This document shows positions 52,107-60,682 of a stretch of 64,000 nucleotides of DNA, in pieces. Under the pieces are notes generated by a model that was not told the DNA's origin, searched no databases, and saw only the letters and a list, made by a program, of their open reading frames with translations. The stretch is from Stutzerimonas kunmingensis. Its GTDB lineage: Bacteria > Pseudomonadota > Gammaproteobacteria > Pseudomonadales > Pseudomonadaceae. The stretch covers positions 806,001-870,000 of the forward strand of contig NZ_FORS01000001.1 in NCBI RefSeq assembly GCF_900114065.1, written 5' to 3'. The stretch's first letter is position 1, and each line of letters starts with the position of its first letter. The translations under genes were made by a program, and so were the position numbers.

Positions 52107-53372
52107 ATGTATCTCCTGCGCCTGGCCCTGGCGAGCCTAAACAATCGGCGCTTCACCGCCCTGCTGACCGTGTTCGCCATCGCCCTCTCGGTGTGCCTGC
52201 TGCTCGCCGTCGAACGGGTGCGCAACGAAACCCGCGCCAGCTTCGCCAGCACCATCAGCGGCACCGATCTGGTGGTCGGTGCGCGCTCCGGCTCGGTCAA
52301 TCTGTTGCTGTACTCGGTGTTCCGCATCGGCAATGCGACCAACAACATCCGTTGGGACAGCTACCAGCGCTTCGCCGAACACCCGCGGGTCGCTTGGGCG
52401 ATCCCGATTTCCCTGGGCGACTCCCATCGTGGCTACCGCGTAATGGGCACCAACACGGCCTATTTCGAGCATTACCGCTACGGTCGCAAACAGCCGCTGC
52501 AACTGGCCGAAGGCCGCGCCTTCGAAAGCGACCCGTTCGAGGTTGTGCTTGGCGCGGAAGTGGCTAGTGCACTGGGCTACAAACTCGACGACAGCATCGT
52601 CCTCGCACATGGCGTAGCGCGTGTCAGCCTCGTACAGCACGATGACAAACCGTTCCGCGTGGTCGGCGTGCTGCAGCGCACCGGCACGCCGGTCGACCGT
52701 ACCCTGCACATCAGTCTGGCCGGCATGGAAGCGCTGCATGTCGACTGGCAGAACGGCATGCCGGCCCGCGGTGCCGGGCGTATCGACGCCGAGCAAGCGC
52801 GGGCACTCGATTTACAGCCGCAGCAGATCACTGCGGTCCTGCTCGGTTTGAACAGCAAGGTCGCCACCTTCACCCTGCAACGGGAAATCAACCAGTACCG
52901 CAGCGAGCCGCTGCTGGCGATCCTGCCCGGCGTCGCCCTGCAGGAGCTCTGGAGCCTGATGGGCACGGCCGAGAAAGCGCTGTTCGTGGTCTCGCTGTTC
53001 GTCGTGCTGACCGGCCTGATCGGCATGCTCACGGCGATCCTCACCAGCCTCAACGAGCGACGCCGGGAGATGGCGATCCTGCGCTCGGTGGGTGCTCGCC
53101 CCTGGCATATCGCCGCGCTATTGATCATCGAGGCGTTCGGCCTGGCCCTCGCGGGCACGCTGCTGGGGCTGGCGCTGCTGTATATCAGCATCGCCATCGC
53201 GCAGTCGCCGCTGCAGAGCCTCTACGGCCTTTATCTGCCGCTGGCCTGGCCGAGCGCCTATGAGTGGGGACTGCTCGGCGCTATCCTGCTGGCGGCACTG
53301 CTGATGGGCAGCGTGCCGGCCTGGCGGGCCTATCGCCAATCGCTGGCCGATGGCCTGTCGATTCGACTGTGA
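52107..53372 (+). CDS. FtsX/MacB-type ABC permease
   Basis: A 421-residue inner-membrane protein with an N-terminal membrane helix, a large periplasmic domain (about residues 45-280) and three C-terminal helices with the FtsX signature LNERRREMAILRSVGARPW. Such transporters often pull on periplasmic or outer-membrane components rather than import ions directly. With the His-rich protein it probably takes part in zinc supply. Confidence 0.9.
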   Translation: MYLLRLALASLNNRRFTALLTVFAIALSVCLLLAVERVRNETRASFASTISGTDLVVGARSGSVNLLLYSVFRIGNATNNIRWDSYQRFAEHPRVAWAIPISLGDSHRGYRVMGTNTAYFEHYRYGRKQPLQLAEGRAFESDPFEVVLGAEVASALGYKLDDSIVLAHGVARVSLVQHDDKPFRVVGVLQRTGTPVDRTLHISLAGMEALHVDWQNGMPARGAGRIDAEQARALDLQPQQITAVLLGLNSKVATFTLQREINQYRSEPLLAILPGVALQELWSLMGTAEKALFVVSLFVVLTGLIGMLTAILTSLNERRREMAILRSVGARPWHIAALLIIEAFGLALAGTLLGLALLYISIAIAQSPLQSLYGLYLPLAWPSAYEWGLLGAILLAALLMGSVPAWRAYRQSLADGLSIRL

Positions 53373-53380
53373 GGAACCCG

Positions 53381-53893
53381 ATGTCGCGCCTGCTGCTTGC
53401 TCTGCTACTGGCCTGTGCGGTCTCTGCGTATGCCGATGACGTCCGCGATCTACAGTGGTCGGAGCTGATTCCCGAGGGTGCGCCGCCACCACCGCCGCCA
53501 ATGGCCATGCATGACATGTCGCAGCTGGCCGATGCACTCGCTGCCGAGGCTGGGCCGGCTGCCGCACAACAGTCGCCGGCCGCGCCAGTGGTCGAAGCCC
53601 TCGATGGGCAGATGGTGAAGTTGCCGGGGTATATCGTGCCGCTGGACATGACCGAGGAAGGGCGCGTCATCGAATTCCTGCTGGTGCCCTACTTCGGCGC
53701 CTGCATTCACGTGCCCCCGCCGCCATCCAACCAGATCGTGCATGCCACCAGCGAGCTGGGCGTGCGGGTGGAAGCGCTATATGAACCGTTCTGGATCGAG
53801 GGCCCGCTGAGGGTGGAACACGCCAGCAGCGAGCTGGCGGAGTCTGGTTATCGCATGCAGGCACAGAAGATCTATCCCTACGAATTGCAGTAA
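53381..53893 (+). CDS. Exported DUF3299 family protein
   Basis: A 170-residue protein with a signal peptide (MSRLLLALLLACAVSAYA) and a DUF3299 domain marked by VKLPGYIVPLD, FLLVPYFGACIHVPPPPSNQ and a C-terminal GYRMQAQKIYPY. The cysteine and histidine in GACIH could bind metal. It is the last gene of the zinc-type operon, eight bases after the permease. I start at ATG 53381 with GAGGAA upstream. Its exact role is unknown. Confidence 0.87.
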   Translation: MSRLLLALLLACAVSAYADDVRDLQWSELIPEGAPPPPPPMAMHDMSQLADALAAEAGPAAAQQSPAAPVVEALDGQMVKLPGYIVPLDMTEEGRVIEFLLVPYFGACIHVPPPPSNQIVHATSELGVRVEALYEPFWIEGPLRVEHASSELAESGYRMQAQKIYPYELQ

Positions 53894-53927
53894 TCACCAG
53901 CCGGCAGGTTACGTTCTGCCAGCTCGA

Positions 53928-55019
53928 TCAGTGCGCGCTGGCGATCTGCTTCTCACGCTCGAAACTGAGCTCACCTTCCGCCCACTCGCGCCATTCGCGC
54001 ACGCGACGACGTTCGGCGCCGGCCCGCTCGGCCTGCTTCAATGCGTCAAGCCCGGCCTGCCAACGAGCCTGTTCCAGCTCGAGCTGCGCCACATTCATCC
54101 AGAACTTCGCGCTGCCGGTCTGAGTCGCCAGCTGGCGATAGATCTTCGCGGCCTCGGTGCGCTCGCGGGCCTGCCACCAGAGCATGCCCATGCGCTCCTG
54201 GCGACTGGCATTGCTCGGCAGCAAGCGTGACGCCAGCATCCCTTCGAGCAGTTTGGCGCCTTGCCATGGCTGCCCAGCGGCACTAGCGAGAGCGACCAGG
54301 TTGTCCAATTCCGCCTCACTGAAGCGCAAGCCCTTCGCGTGCGCAGTGCGCAGCGTCGCCAGCGCGCGATCTTCAGCGCCGGCCATCTGCTGCAGGCCGG
54401 CCAGCTGCCGCCAGGCCTTGACCTGATCGGGGTGGCGCAGCAGCAGCTTCTGTTGCCAGCGTTCGGCAGCCTGATAGCGCTTGAGCTCGGCGTTGCCGGC
54501 AACCAGGAACTGCAGCCAGGTATCGCCCGCCTTCGGGTTCGCCTGCACATAACGCTCGGCCAGCGGCAGCGCCTTGGCATGCTGACCGAGGCCCTGGTAA
54601 GCCTGCACCAGCATCTGCAGCACTTCTTCGTTGCCCTGATTAGCCGATCCCAGCAGGCTGACCACCTTGGCGTAGCGACCCTCGACTAGGTTCAGCCGCG
54701 CAAGGTTCATCCGCTCACCGGCCAGCAGCTCTTCGTCCAGCTTGCCGCTGGCCACTGCCTTGTCCAGCCATTCCAGCGCCTGGCGATTATTGCCTTCGGC
54801 CCAGGCCAGATAGCCGCGACTGCGCCAGAGCAACGCCTCTTCACCGCTACCGGCCTTAGCGCTGACGCCCTCCAGCGCCTTGCGCGCAGTGGCATAGTCG
54901 CCCTTGCTCTGCGCGGTCTGCGCTCGCTCGAGCGCCATGAACACCGCGGGGTCGATGGCCAGGGCGGCCTGGGCCGAAGCGGAGAGAAAAAGCGACAGCA
55001 CGAGCAGCAAACAAAGCAT
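53928..55019 (-). CDS. Exported tetratricopeptide-repeat protein of the TonB cluster
   Basis: A 363-residue protein with a signal peptide (MLCLLLVLSLFLSASAQA) and about eight TPR-like helical hairpins, for example AQSKGDYATARKALEGVSAK, AEGNNRQALEWLDKAVASG and LVQAYQGLGQHAKALPLAER. It is the last gene of the DUF3450-ExbB-ExbB-ExbD-TonB cluster, one base after the TonB stop. Such TPR proteins accompany TonB2-type systems in Vibrio and marine bacteria and may link TonB to receptors. Confidence 0.85.
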   Translation of the reverse strand: MLCLLLVLSLFLSASAQAALAIDPAVFMALERAQTAQSKGDYATARKALEGVSAKAGSGEEALLWRSRGYLAWAEGNNRQALEWLDKAVASGKLDEELLAGERMNLARLNLVEGRYAKVVSLLGSANQGNEEVLQMLVQAYQGLGQHAKALPLAERYVQANPKAGDTWLQFLVAGNAELKRYQAAERWQQKLLLRHPDQVKAWRQLAGLQQMAGAEDRALATLRTAHAKGLRFSEAELDNLVALASAAGQPWQGAKLLEGMLASRLLPSNASRQERMGMLWWQARERTEAAKIYRQLATQTGSAKFWMNVAQLELEQARWQAGLDALKQAERAGAERRRVREWREWAEGELSFEREKQIASAH

Positions 55020-55020
55020 C

Positions 55021-55734
55021 TCAGCGTTCTCCTTGCAGGCGGAAGTGCAGGGTTTTCACGGCTTCACGGGATACCGGTGCACCGTTTTCGGTACGCGGCG
55101 CGAAACGCCAGCGGGCCGCCGCGCGCCGGGCCTCGCGGTCGAACACGTTACGAGGCGAGGCTTCCAGCACGCGGATGTTCTCCACCCGCCCCTGCGGGTT
55201 GATGGTGAACGCCAGTTTGATATGCCCTTCGATGCCCTGTTGCCGTGCACGGTAGGGATACTCCGGACGCACATCATTGAGCGGCATCACTTCCTGCTCC
55301 GGGCCGCCGGGCTTGCCCGCCGCTTCAACTGCCGCACTGGCCGGCGCTGGCGCCGCGGCCGGGGCACTCTGTGCCGCCGTCAGGCCGGACAGACTCGGCG
55401 CTGGAGCGGTGGCGACCGATACGCCTGCGTCGATGTTCGGCAGGTCGAGGTCGAGCTTGGGCAGATTGGCGTCTGGGGTCGCCATGTTCGGCGTCGGTGG
55501 CGTCGGCGGTTGTGGCGTCTTCGGCTGCGGTGGCTGTGGCGCCTGCTGACGTGAACGCGTGGCGGTGTCCTCGTTGCGCCCATCCATGCGCACGAAATTG
55601 GCAATCGCCAATGGATCTTCCTCAATCTTGCTGCGCGGGGGATTGACCATGCTCAGCATCAGGGCGAACAGCAGCAACGCCACCACACAGGCGGCGATGA
55701 AGGCCAGACTGAAACGGACCAGCCGCGGTTGCAT
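55021..55734 (-). CDS. tonB: Energy transducer TonB
   Basis: A 237-residue TonB with one N-terminal membrane helix (FSLAFIAACVVALLLFAL), a proline-rich linker (PQPPQPKTPQPPTPPTP) and a C-terminal TonB domain (PEYPYRARQQGIEGHIKLAF, ASPRNVFDREARRAA). It carries energy from the ExbB/ExbD proton channel to outer-membrane receptors. Its ATG overlaps the exbD stop by one base. Confidence 0.93.
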   Translation of the reverse strand: MQPRLVRFSLAFIAACVVALLLFALMLSMVNPPRSKIEEDPLAIANFVRMDGRNEDTATRSRQQAPQPPQPKTPQPPTPPTPNMATPDANLPKLDLDLPNIDAGVSVATAPAPSLSGLTAAQSAPAAAPAPASAAVEAAGKPGGPEQEVMPLNDVRPEYPYRARQQGIEGHIKLAFTINPQGRVENIRVLEASPRNVFDREARRAAARWRFAPRTENGAPVSREAVKTLHFRLQGER

Positions 55735-56147
55735 CAGCGCGACCCCGTGCTGGCGGCCAGCGCAACGTCTTGCACGCCGGCCTGACGCGCCTGGTCCATG
55801 ACCTGCACCACCAGGCCGGTGCGCGCGTCCTGGTCAGCCTGGACGACCACTGCGCCCTCCGGCTGATCGACGCGCAGCCGCTCGACATGCGCCCGCACAC
55901 TGCGTACGTCGACCACCTGCTTGTCGATCCAGACCTGGCCATCGGCCGTGACGGCGATGAGGATATTGCCCTTGTCCTGGGTGCTGGCGGTGTCCGCCTG
56001 CGGGCGCTGGACTTCGACACCGGATTCCTTGATGAAGGAGCTGGTGACGATGAAGAAGATCAGCATGATGAAGACCACATCGAGCATCGGCGTGAGATCG
56101 ATGCCGGTATCTTCTTCCTGCTGGTAATGATGACGGCGCATACGCAT
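55734..56147 (-). CDS. exbD: ExbD/TolR family proton-channel subunit
   Basis: A 137-residue protein with the conserved start IDLTPMLDVVFIMLIFFIVT, which includes the functional aspartate of the single membrane helix, and a small periplasmic domain (VDVRSVRAHVERL). It works with ExbB to use the proton gradient. It follows the short ExbB-like gene by 11 bases. Confidence 0.94.
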   Translation of the reverse strand: MRMRRHHYQQEEDTGIDLTPMLDVVFIMLIFFIVTSSFIKESGVEVQRPQADTASTQDKGNILIAVTADGQVWIDKQVVDVRSVRAHVERLRVDQPEGAVVVQADQDARTGLVVQVMDQARQAGVQDVALAASTGSR

Positions 56148-56158
56148 CCCGCTAATCC

Positions 56159-56704
56159 TCAGTCGTGACGCAGCTGGTCAGCCAGCCGGTCGAGAGACTG
56201 GCGCGCGATTCGCTCTAGGCGCGCCAGACTGAACAATCCTGTGATGGCCAGCACCATGCCGGCCATGGTCGGCAGGGTCGCCTGCCAGACACCCGCGGCC
56301 ATGCCGCGTGGGTTGCCGGAGCCACTGAGCGCCAGCACGTCGAAAACCGCGATCATGCCGCTGACCGTACCGAGCAAGCCAAGCAGCGGATACATCGCCA
56401 CCAGGGTCTTGCTCAGCCGTAGCGGTCCGGACAACTGCTGCTGAGCCTGCGCCAGCCAGGCCGAACGCACCGCACGCTGCCAGCTACCAGGCTCATCGGC
56501 CATCTGCGCCCAGGCCTGGCGGCGTGACTCGACCCAGTGCGGGAAGACCCGCCGCATGAACCAGAGGCGCTCGAAGACCAGTGTCCAATACAGCACGCAC
56601 AGGCCAGCCAGCGCCCACATCACCACGCCGCCGGCAGCCATGAAATCGAGCAGCGCGTGACCGCTGTCGATCAGACCCAGCCAGTGAGCGCGCAGATCAG
56701 TCAC
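56159..56704 (-). CDS. exbB: ExbB/TolQ family proton-channel protein (short form)
   Basis: A 181-residue MotA/TolQ/ExbB family protein with three hydrophobic segments and the core LVAMYPLLGLLGTVSGMIAV. It overlaps the larger ExbB-like gene by eight bases and precedes exbD. It is probably the classical ExbB of this system. Confidence 0.9.
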   Translation of the reverse strand: MTDLRAHWLGLIDSGHALLDFMAAGGVVMWALAGLCVLYWTLVFERLWFMRRVFPHWVESRRQAWAQMADEPGSWQRAVRSAWLAQAQQQLSGPLRLSKTLVAMYPLLGLLGTVSGMIAVFDVLALSGSGNPRGMAAGVWQATLPTMAGMVLAITGLFSLARLERIARQSLDRLADQLRHD

Positions 56705-58043
56705 GACGTGGCGCCCCCGACAGGTGCAGCGCGATGAGGCCGGCGCTCTGCTGCTCCAGCAACTGGATCAGCGCCTTGCTACGGCTGGCCAGCAGGCTGT
56801 GCAGGAACAGCAGCGGAATCGCCACCACCAGGCCCAGCACCGTGGTTACCAGCGCCTGGGAGATACCGTCGGCCATCAGCCGCGAGTCGCCGCCACCGCT
56901 CTGGGTGATGGCCTGGAAAGTGATGATCATGCCGGTCACGGTGCCCAGCAGGCCGAGCAGCGGTGCAACAGCTGCCAGCAGCTTGAGCAGCGGCTGACCG
57001 CGCTCCAGTGGCGGGGTTTCCTGGAGGATCGCCTCGTCCAGCTTGAGCTCGAGGGTCTCCAGATCCGACAACTGTGGCTTCGGCCCCAGCACGCCGATGA
57101 TTCGGCCGAGCGGATTGTCATCGCGCGGCTGGTTCAGCTCGCGCATCTGGCTGCCCACCTTGCGACCGACGCCACCCAGATACACCATGCGCCAGATCGC
57201 CAGCAGCAGGCCGACGGCACCGAGCACCAGAATGACGCCACCCACCAGACCACCTTGCTTGACGCGATCCCACAGGTCCGGCTGGCGTTGCAACTGGGCG
57301 ATCAGCGTGCCGCGGCTCGGATCCACCGGCAATGTAGCCAGCGCATCGGAGCTGCTCAGATAGTCTTCGATCAAACCCTGACCGGACGGCTGGCGTGTCG
57401 GTACCAGCAGCTCGCCGGCATCGGCGTCGTAGCGCAGGAAGGCCTCGTCGGTGAATGCGGAGAAGCTGCCGACCCGCAGTACCGGCTGCTCGCTGCGCGC
57501 GCCATCGGTGCCCACCACCGGCAGCTGTACGCGCTCGACGCGGCCGCTGGCCGCCAGGTCTTCCAGCAGGGTCATCCAGAACGCATCGAGGTCATCGGCC
57601 GACGGCAGCGCGCGGCTTTCCGCCAGGCTGCGCAGCTGGGTCAGGCGCTCGGGATACTGAGCGTTGAGCAGACTGTCCTGCCACTGGCCAGCGATGTCAC
57701 CTGCACTCTGGCGCACGACGCCGAACAGCTCACCCAGATGGCCAACACGCTGCGCCAGGAGTTTTTCCTGCTCGGCCAGCTCGGCCTCCTGGCGATCGAA
57801 GTCGGCCTTCAGGCGTTCGGCCTCGGCCTTCTGCTCGGCCAGTGCGGCACGGGCACGGGAAAGCAGTTGCTGCTGCTCGCCACGATCACGAACGAAGCCC
57901 TGCTCGCGGGCCTGCATGGCGCTGACCTCGGCGGCACGGTCGCTGCGAATGCGTTCGAGCAGCTGGTCGGGACTGAGCGGTTCTGCCGAATGAGCCGTGA
58001 GGGGCAACAGCGCGACAAGAAGGAGGGAAAACAGACGGCTCAT
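56697..58043 (-). CDS. Large ExbB/TolQ-domain protein (TtpC type)
   Basis: A 448-residue protein: signal peptide (MSRLFSLLLVALLPLTAHSA), a periplasmic coiled coil (about residues 20-120, rich in E, A and Q), a second periplasmic domain, then a MotA/TolQ/ExbB channel domain (LLKLLAAVAPLLGLLGTVTG). This long form equals TtpC of Vibrio TonB2 systems, which is needed besides ExbB. I start at ATG 58043, four bases inside the end of the DUF3450 gene; the longer frame is a shadow of that gene. Confidence 0.88.
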   Translation of the reverse strand: MSRLFSLLLVALLPLTAHSAEPLSPDQLLERIRSDRAAEVSAMQAREQGFVRDRGEQQQLLSRARAALAEQKAEAERLKADFDRQEAELAEQEKLLAQRVGHLGELFGVVRQSAGDIAGQWQDSLLNAQYPERLTQLRSLAESRALPSADDLDAFWMTLLEDLAASGRVERVQLPVVGTDGARSEQPVLRVGSFSAFTDEAFLRYDADAGELLVPTRQPSGQGLIEDYLSSSDALATLPVDPSRGTLIAQLQRQPDLWDRVKQGGLVGGVILVLGAVGLLLAIWRMVYLGGVGRKVGSQMRELNQPRDDNPLGRIIGVLGPKPQLSDLETLELKLDEAILQETPPLERGQPLLKLLAAVAPLLGLLGTVTGMIITFQAITQSGGGDSRLMADGISQALVTTVLGLVVAIPLLFLHSLLASRSKALIQLLEQQSAGLIALHLSGAPRRD

Positions 58044-58825
58044 TGCGCGGCCTCCTCGGCCAGGGTCTTCACGGGCAATTGCAGGTAGGCCGGAGCCTGT
58101 TGCTGACGGGCGATGGCGATGGCCTGCGTAAGCGGCCGGCGGGCGCTGCCGTCGAGCACTTCCCAGGCGCGAGTCTGCGGATTCCACCAGCCGCTCTCGT
58201 GAGCATCGAGAGTCTGGTAATAGAGCATCACTCGACCGAGCCGCAGGAATTCGACGCTGCGTGACTCCGCGTCGCCCGGCAGCTCACCACGCCAGGCTTC
58301 CAGCGTGCGGCCGTAATCGCTTTCGATCTGATAGGCCTCGAGGATGCGCCGGTACTTTTCCGCCAGGCTGACGTCGGCGCGTGGCAGTAGGTCCTGCAGG
58401 CCGGCCAGACGGTCGGCACGCTCATCGGGGAGGAACGGCAGATCGGCCGCGATGAATTCCCCCAGCACCTCGACCATACGACTCATCTGCGGCGTAACGG
58501 CTTCCTGGGTGCGCTCGATGCTGTCCAGCTGGCGCTGAAAGCCCACCAGCTCCTTGCTCTGCGCTGCGGTCAGCTCCTGCAACTGCTTGTTGTAGGCCTT
58601 CAGCGCTTCGGTCTGCTGCAAAGCACTGCGGTACTCGTTGAGCATCTCGCGAGTGGCGTCGTCGAGCTGGTCGATCCGCGCCTGCGAGGCCTTCGCCTCG
58701 GCGGACAAACGCTCGCTCTCATCCAGCGCTGCGTCCAGCGGTGCCGCGGACAGCGACCCGGCATAAAGCTGAAGACAGCACGGCAGCACGGCAACCGCCA
58801 GCAGGCGGGGAAAGAAGGAAGGCAT
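58040..58825 (-). CDS. Exported DUF3450 family protein
   Basis: A 261-residue protein with a signal peptide (MPSFFPRLLAVAVLPCCLQL) and a long coiled coil (about residues 30-110, LSAEAKASQARIDQLDD), then DUF3450 features (LPFLPDERADRLAGLQDLL, LRLGRVMLYYQTLD). It is the first gene of the TonB cluster and probably works in the periplasm with the TtpC-type protein. A Fur-like box lies 35 bases upstream. Confidence 0.87.
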   Translation of the reverse strand: MPSFFPRLLAVAVLPCCLQLYAGSLSAAPLDAALDESERLSAEAKASQARIDQLDDATREMLNEYRSALQQTEALKAYNKQLQELTAAQSKELVGFQRQLDSIERTQEAVTPQMSRMVEVLGEFIAADLPFLPDERADRLAGLQDLLPRADVSLAEKYRRILEAYQIESDYGRTLEAWRGELPGDAESRSVEFLRLGRVMLYYQTLDAHESGWWNPQTRAWEVLDGSARRPLTQAIAIARQQQAPAYLQLPVKTLAEEAAQ

Positions 58826-58859
58826 TGAAGGGTCCTTGCAGACGGTCGTTAACTCAAAA

Positions 58860-58878
58860 GAGAAACATTATCATCTGT
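58860..58878 (-). promoter_or_regulatory. Candidate Fur box before the TonB cluster
   Basis: On the minus strand ACAGATGATAATGTTTCTC matches 12 of 19 positions of the Fur consensus, with the central ATGATAAT intact. It is 35-53 bases upstream of the DUF3450 start and fits iron control of a TonB system. Confidence 0.5.
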
Positions 58879-58932
58879 GAGTTGACGCAAAGCAACCCGG
58901 GCGTTTCGTCGCAGTCGAGGCGGCGTTTTTCA

Positions 58933-58973
58933 TTGAGCTGGATCAAAAAGCCCCAGCGCTCAGTCCCTACCAT
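58933..58973 (+). promoter_or_regulatory. Anr/FNR-type promoter of ompW
   Basis: TTGAGCTGGATCAA (58933-58946) matches the Anr/FNR box TTGAT-N4-ATCAA at nine of ten positions. A possible -10, TACCAT, lies at 58968-58973, so the box centre would be about 41 bases before the transcription start, the class II activator position. Confidence 0.65.
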
Positions 58974-59009
58974 GGCGCTCAATCGCATTCCAACAAACGG
59001 AGCATCATC

Positions 59010-59678
59010 ATGCGCAAGACCCTGTTCACCGCTTCCGCGCTGGCCCTGGCGCTGGCCGCACCCTTCGCCCAGGCTTTCGAAGCCGGGGACATCATCGTTC
59101 GCGCTGGTGCTATTACCGTTGATCCGCGTGAAGATAGCGGGGAGGTCAAAGCTGGCGGCACACCATTCACTGGCAGCCAGGCGACGCTGAACAGCGACAC
59201 CCAACTCGGCCTAAACTTCGCTTACATGGTCACTGACAAGGTGGGTATTGAACTGCTTGCCGCCACCCCATTTAGCCACGACGTGGGCGTCAAAGGCGTA
59301 GCAGCTGGTATTGATGGAAAGCTCGGAAGCCTGAAGCACCTCCCACCGACGCTCGGCGTGATCTACTACCCGCTTGAGAAGAACTCCGCCTTCCAACCTT
59401 ATGTAGGGGCTGGCATCAACTACACATGGTTCTTCGATACGAAGCTGAGCAGCTCTGCGGATCAAATCTTTGACGGCCTGGACGTTAAAGACTCGTGGGG
59501 TTTAGCCGCTCAAGTGGGCATGGACTACATGCTGACTGACAACATCATGCTGAACGCCCAAGTTCGCTATATCGACATTGATACCACCGGCACCACTCAC
59601 CTGGGTGACACCAAAGTGAAAGTAGATATCGATGTCGACCCCTTCGTCTACATGGTCGGTCTCGGCTACAAGTTCTGA
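59010..59678 (+). CDS. ompW: OmpW family outer-membrane protein
   Basis: A 222-residue eight-stranded barrel protein: signal peptide MRKTLFTASALALALAAPFA, N-terminal GDIIVRAGAITVDPRED, LPPTLGVIYYPL and the C-terminal DPFVYMVGLGYKF ending in phenylalanine for barrel assembly. OmpW conducts small hydrophobic molecules and is commonly induced in low oxygen, which fits the Anr-type site upstream. An intrinsic terminator follows. Codon use is less GC-rich in its middle part than in most neighbours. Confidence 0.93.
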   Translation: MRKTLFTASALALALAAPFAQAFEAGDIIVRAGAITVDPREDSGEVKAGGTPFTGSQATLNSDTQLGLNFAYMVTDKVGIELLAATPFSHDVGVKGVAAGIDGKLGSLKHLPPTLGVIYYPLEKNSAFQPYVGAGINYTWFFDTKLSSSADQIFDGLDVKDSWGLAAQVGMDYMLTDNIMLNAQVRYIDIDTTGTTHLGDTKVKVDIDVDPFVYMVGLGYKF

Positions 59679-59709
59679 CGTAACCGGCCCAGCCGGATCG
59701 CAGACAGAC

Positions 59710-59733
59710 AAAAGGCGCCTGGGGCGCCTTTTG
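59710..59733 (+). terminator. Intrinsic terminator of ompW
   Basis: AAAAGGCGCC-TGG-GGCGCCTTTT is a perfect stem followed by TGTGTTTTC. It lies 32 bases after the ompW stop and, being symmetric, may also serve the converging epimerase transcript. Confidence 0.85.
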
Positions 59734-59752
59734 TGTTTTCAGAGTTTGCAAC

Positions 59753-60682
59753 CTACAAACCCAACAGCTTGGCCAACCCTTCCCGCATGTCGGTCGGCGG
59801 TTCCGGCAGACGATAGCGCTGCACTAGCCGGGCATTATTCGCCCGCGAATGACGAATATCCCCCGGCCGCGCGGCCTGATAGCTCACCTTGGGAAGCCCG
59901 CCCAACACGTCACCGATGGCCACCAGCAGCTGATTCAGCGAAGTGGCCTGATTCAGCCCAACATTCACCGCGCCCTCCACCGCCTCGGGCGACTCCAGCG
60001 CCTGCACCAACACCTCGACCAGATCGGCAACGTAGAAAAAATCGCGCGTCTGCTCGCCATCGCCGAACACCGCAATCGGCAACCCCTTCTGCGCCCGCTC
60101 GGTGAAGATGCTGATCACACCGGAATACGGTGACGATGGATCCTGCCGCGGCCCGAAGATATTGAAGAAACGGAACACCACCGGCTCCAGACCATGCTGG
60201 CGCCGATAGAAATCCAGGTAGTGCTCGCTGGCTAGCTTGTCCGCGGCGTAGGGTGTCAGGGGCGCCTTCGGTGTGTCCTCATCGATAGCATGGCCTTCGC
60301 CGTTGTTGCCATAGACCGCTGCGCTCGAGGCAAACAGCACACGCTTCACACCCGACTCGCGCATCGCCTCACACAGATTGAGCGTGCCAATCAGGTTGCT
60401 CTGGTGCGTACCGAATGGATCATCCACCGACGCCTGCACCGACGCCACCGCGGCCAGATGCACCACCGCCCGACATCCCTGCACCGCACGACGCACGCAA
60501 TCGGCATCGGCGACATCGCCGACGATCAGTTCGACGCGTGTATCTTGCGGCAGGTTTTCGCGCTTGCCGGTCGAGAGATTGTCCAACACACGAACGGCAT
60601 AGCCGCGCGCCAGCAACGCATCGACCAAGTTCGAGCCGATGAACCCGGCACCGCCGGTGACCAGAATCGGGGCATCAGCCAT
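59753..60682 (-). CDS. NAD-dependent sugar-nucleotide epimerase/dehydratase
   Basis: A 309-residue extended SDR with GGAGFIGSN near residue 10, VVHLAAVASVQASV, the ASSAAVYG serine and the YAADK catalytic pair; FFNIFGPRQDPSSPYSGVIS matches UDP-glucose/UDP-GlcNAc 4-epimerase relatives. It probably acts in cell-surface polysaccharide synthesis. I start at ATG 60682 (MADAPILVTG), which lies eight bases inside the end of the next gene upstream on the strand. The substrate sugar cannot be named. Confidence 0.85.
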   Translation of the reverse strand: MADAPILVTGGAGFIGSNLVDALLARGYAVRVLDNLSTGKRENLPQDTRVELIVGDVADADCVRRAVQGCRAVVHLAAVASVQASVDDPFGTHQSNLIGTLNLCEAMRESGVKRVLFASSAAVYGNNGEGHAIDEDTPKAPLTPYAADKLASEHYLDFYRRQHGLEPVVFRFFNIFGPRQDPSSPYSGVISIFTERAQKGLPIAVFGDGEQTRDFFYVADLVEVLVQALESPEAVEGAVNVGLNQATSLNQLLVAIGDVLGGLPKVSYQAARPGDIRHSRANNARLVQRYRLPEPPTDMREGLAKLLGL

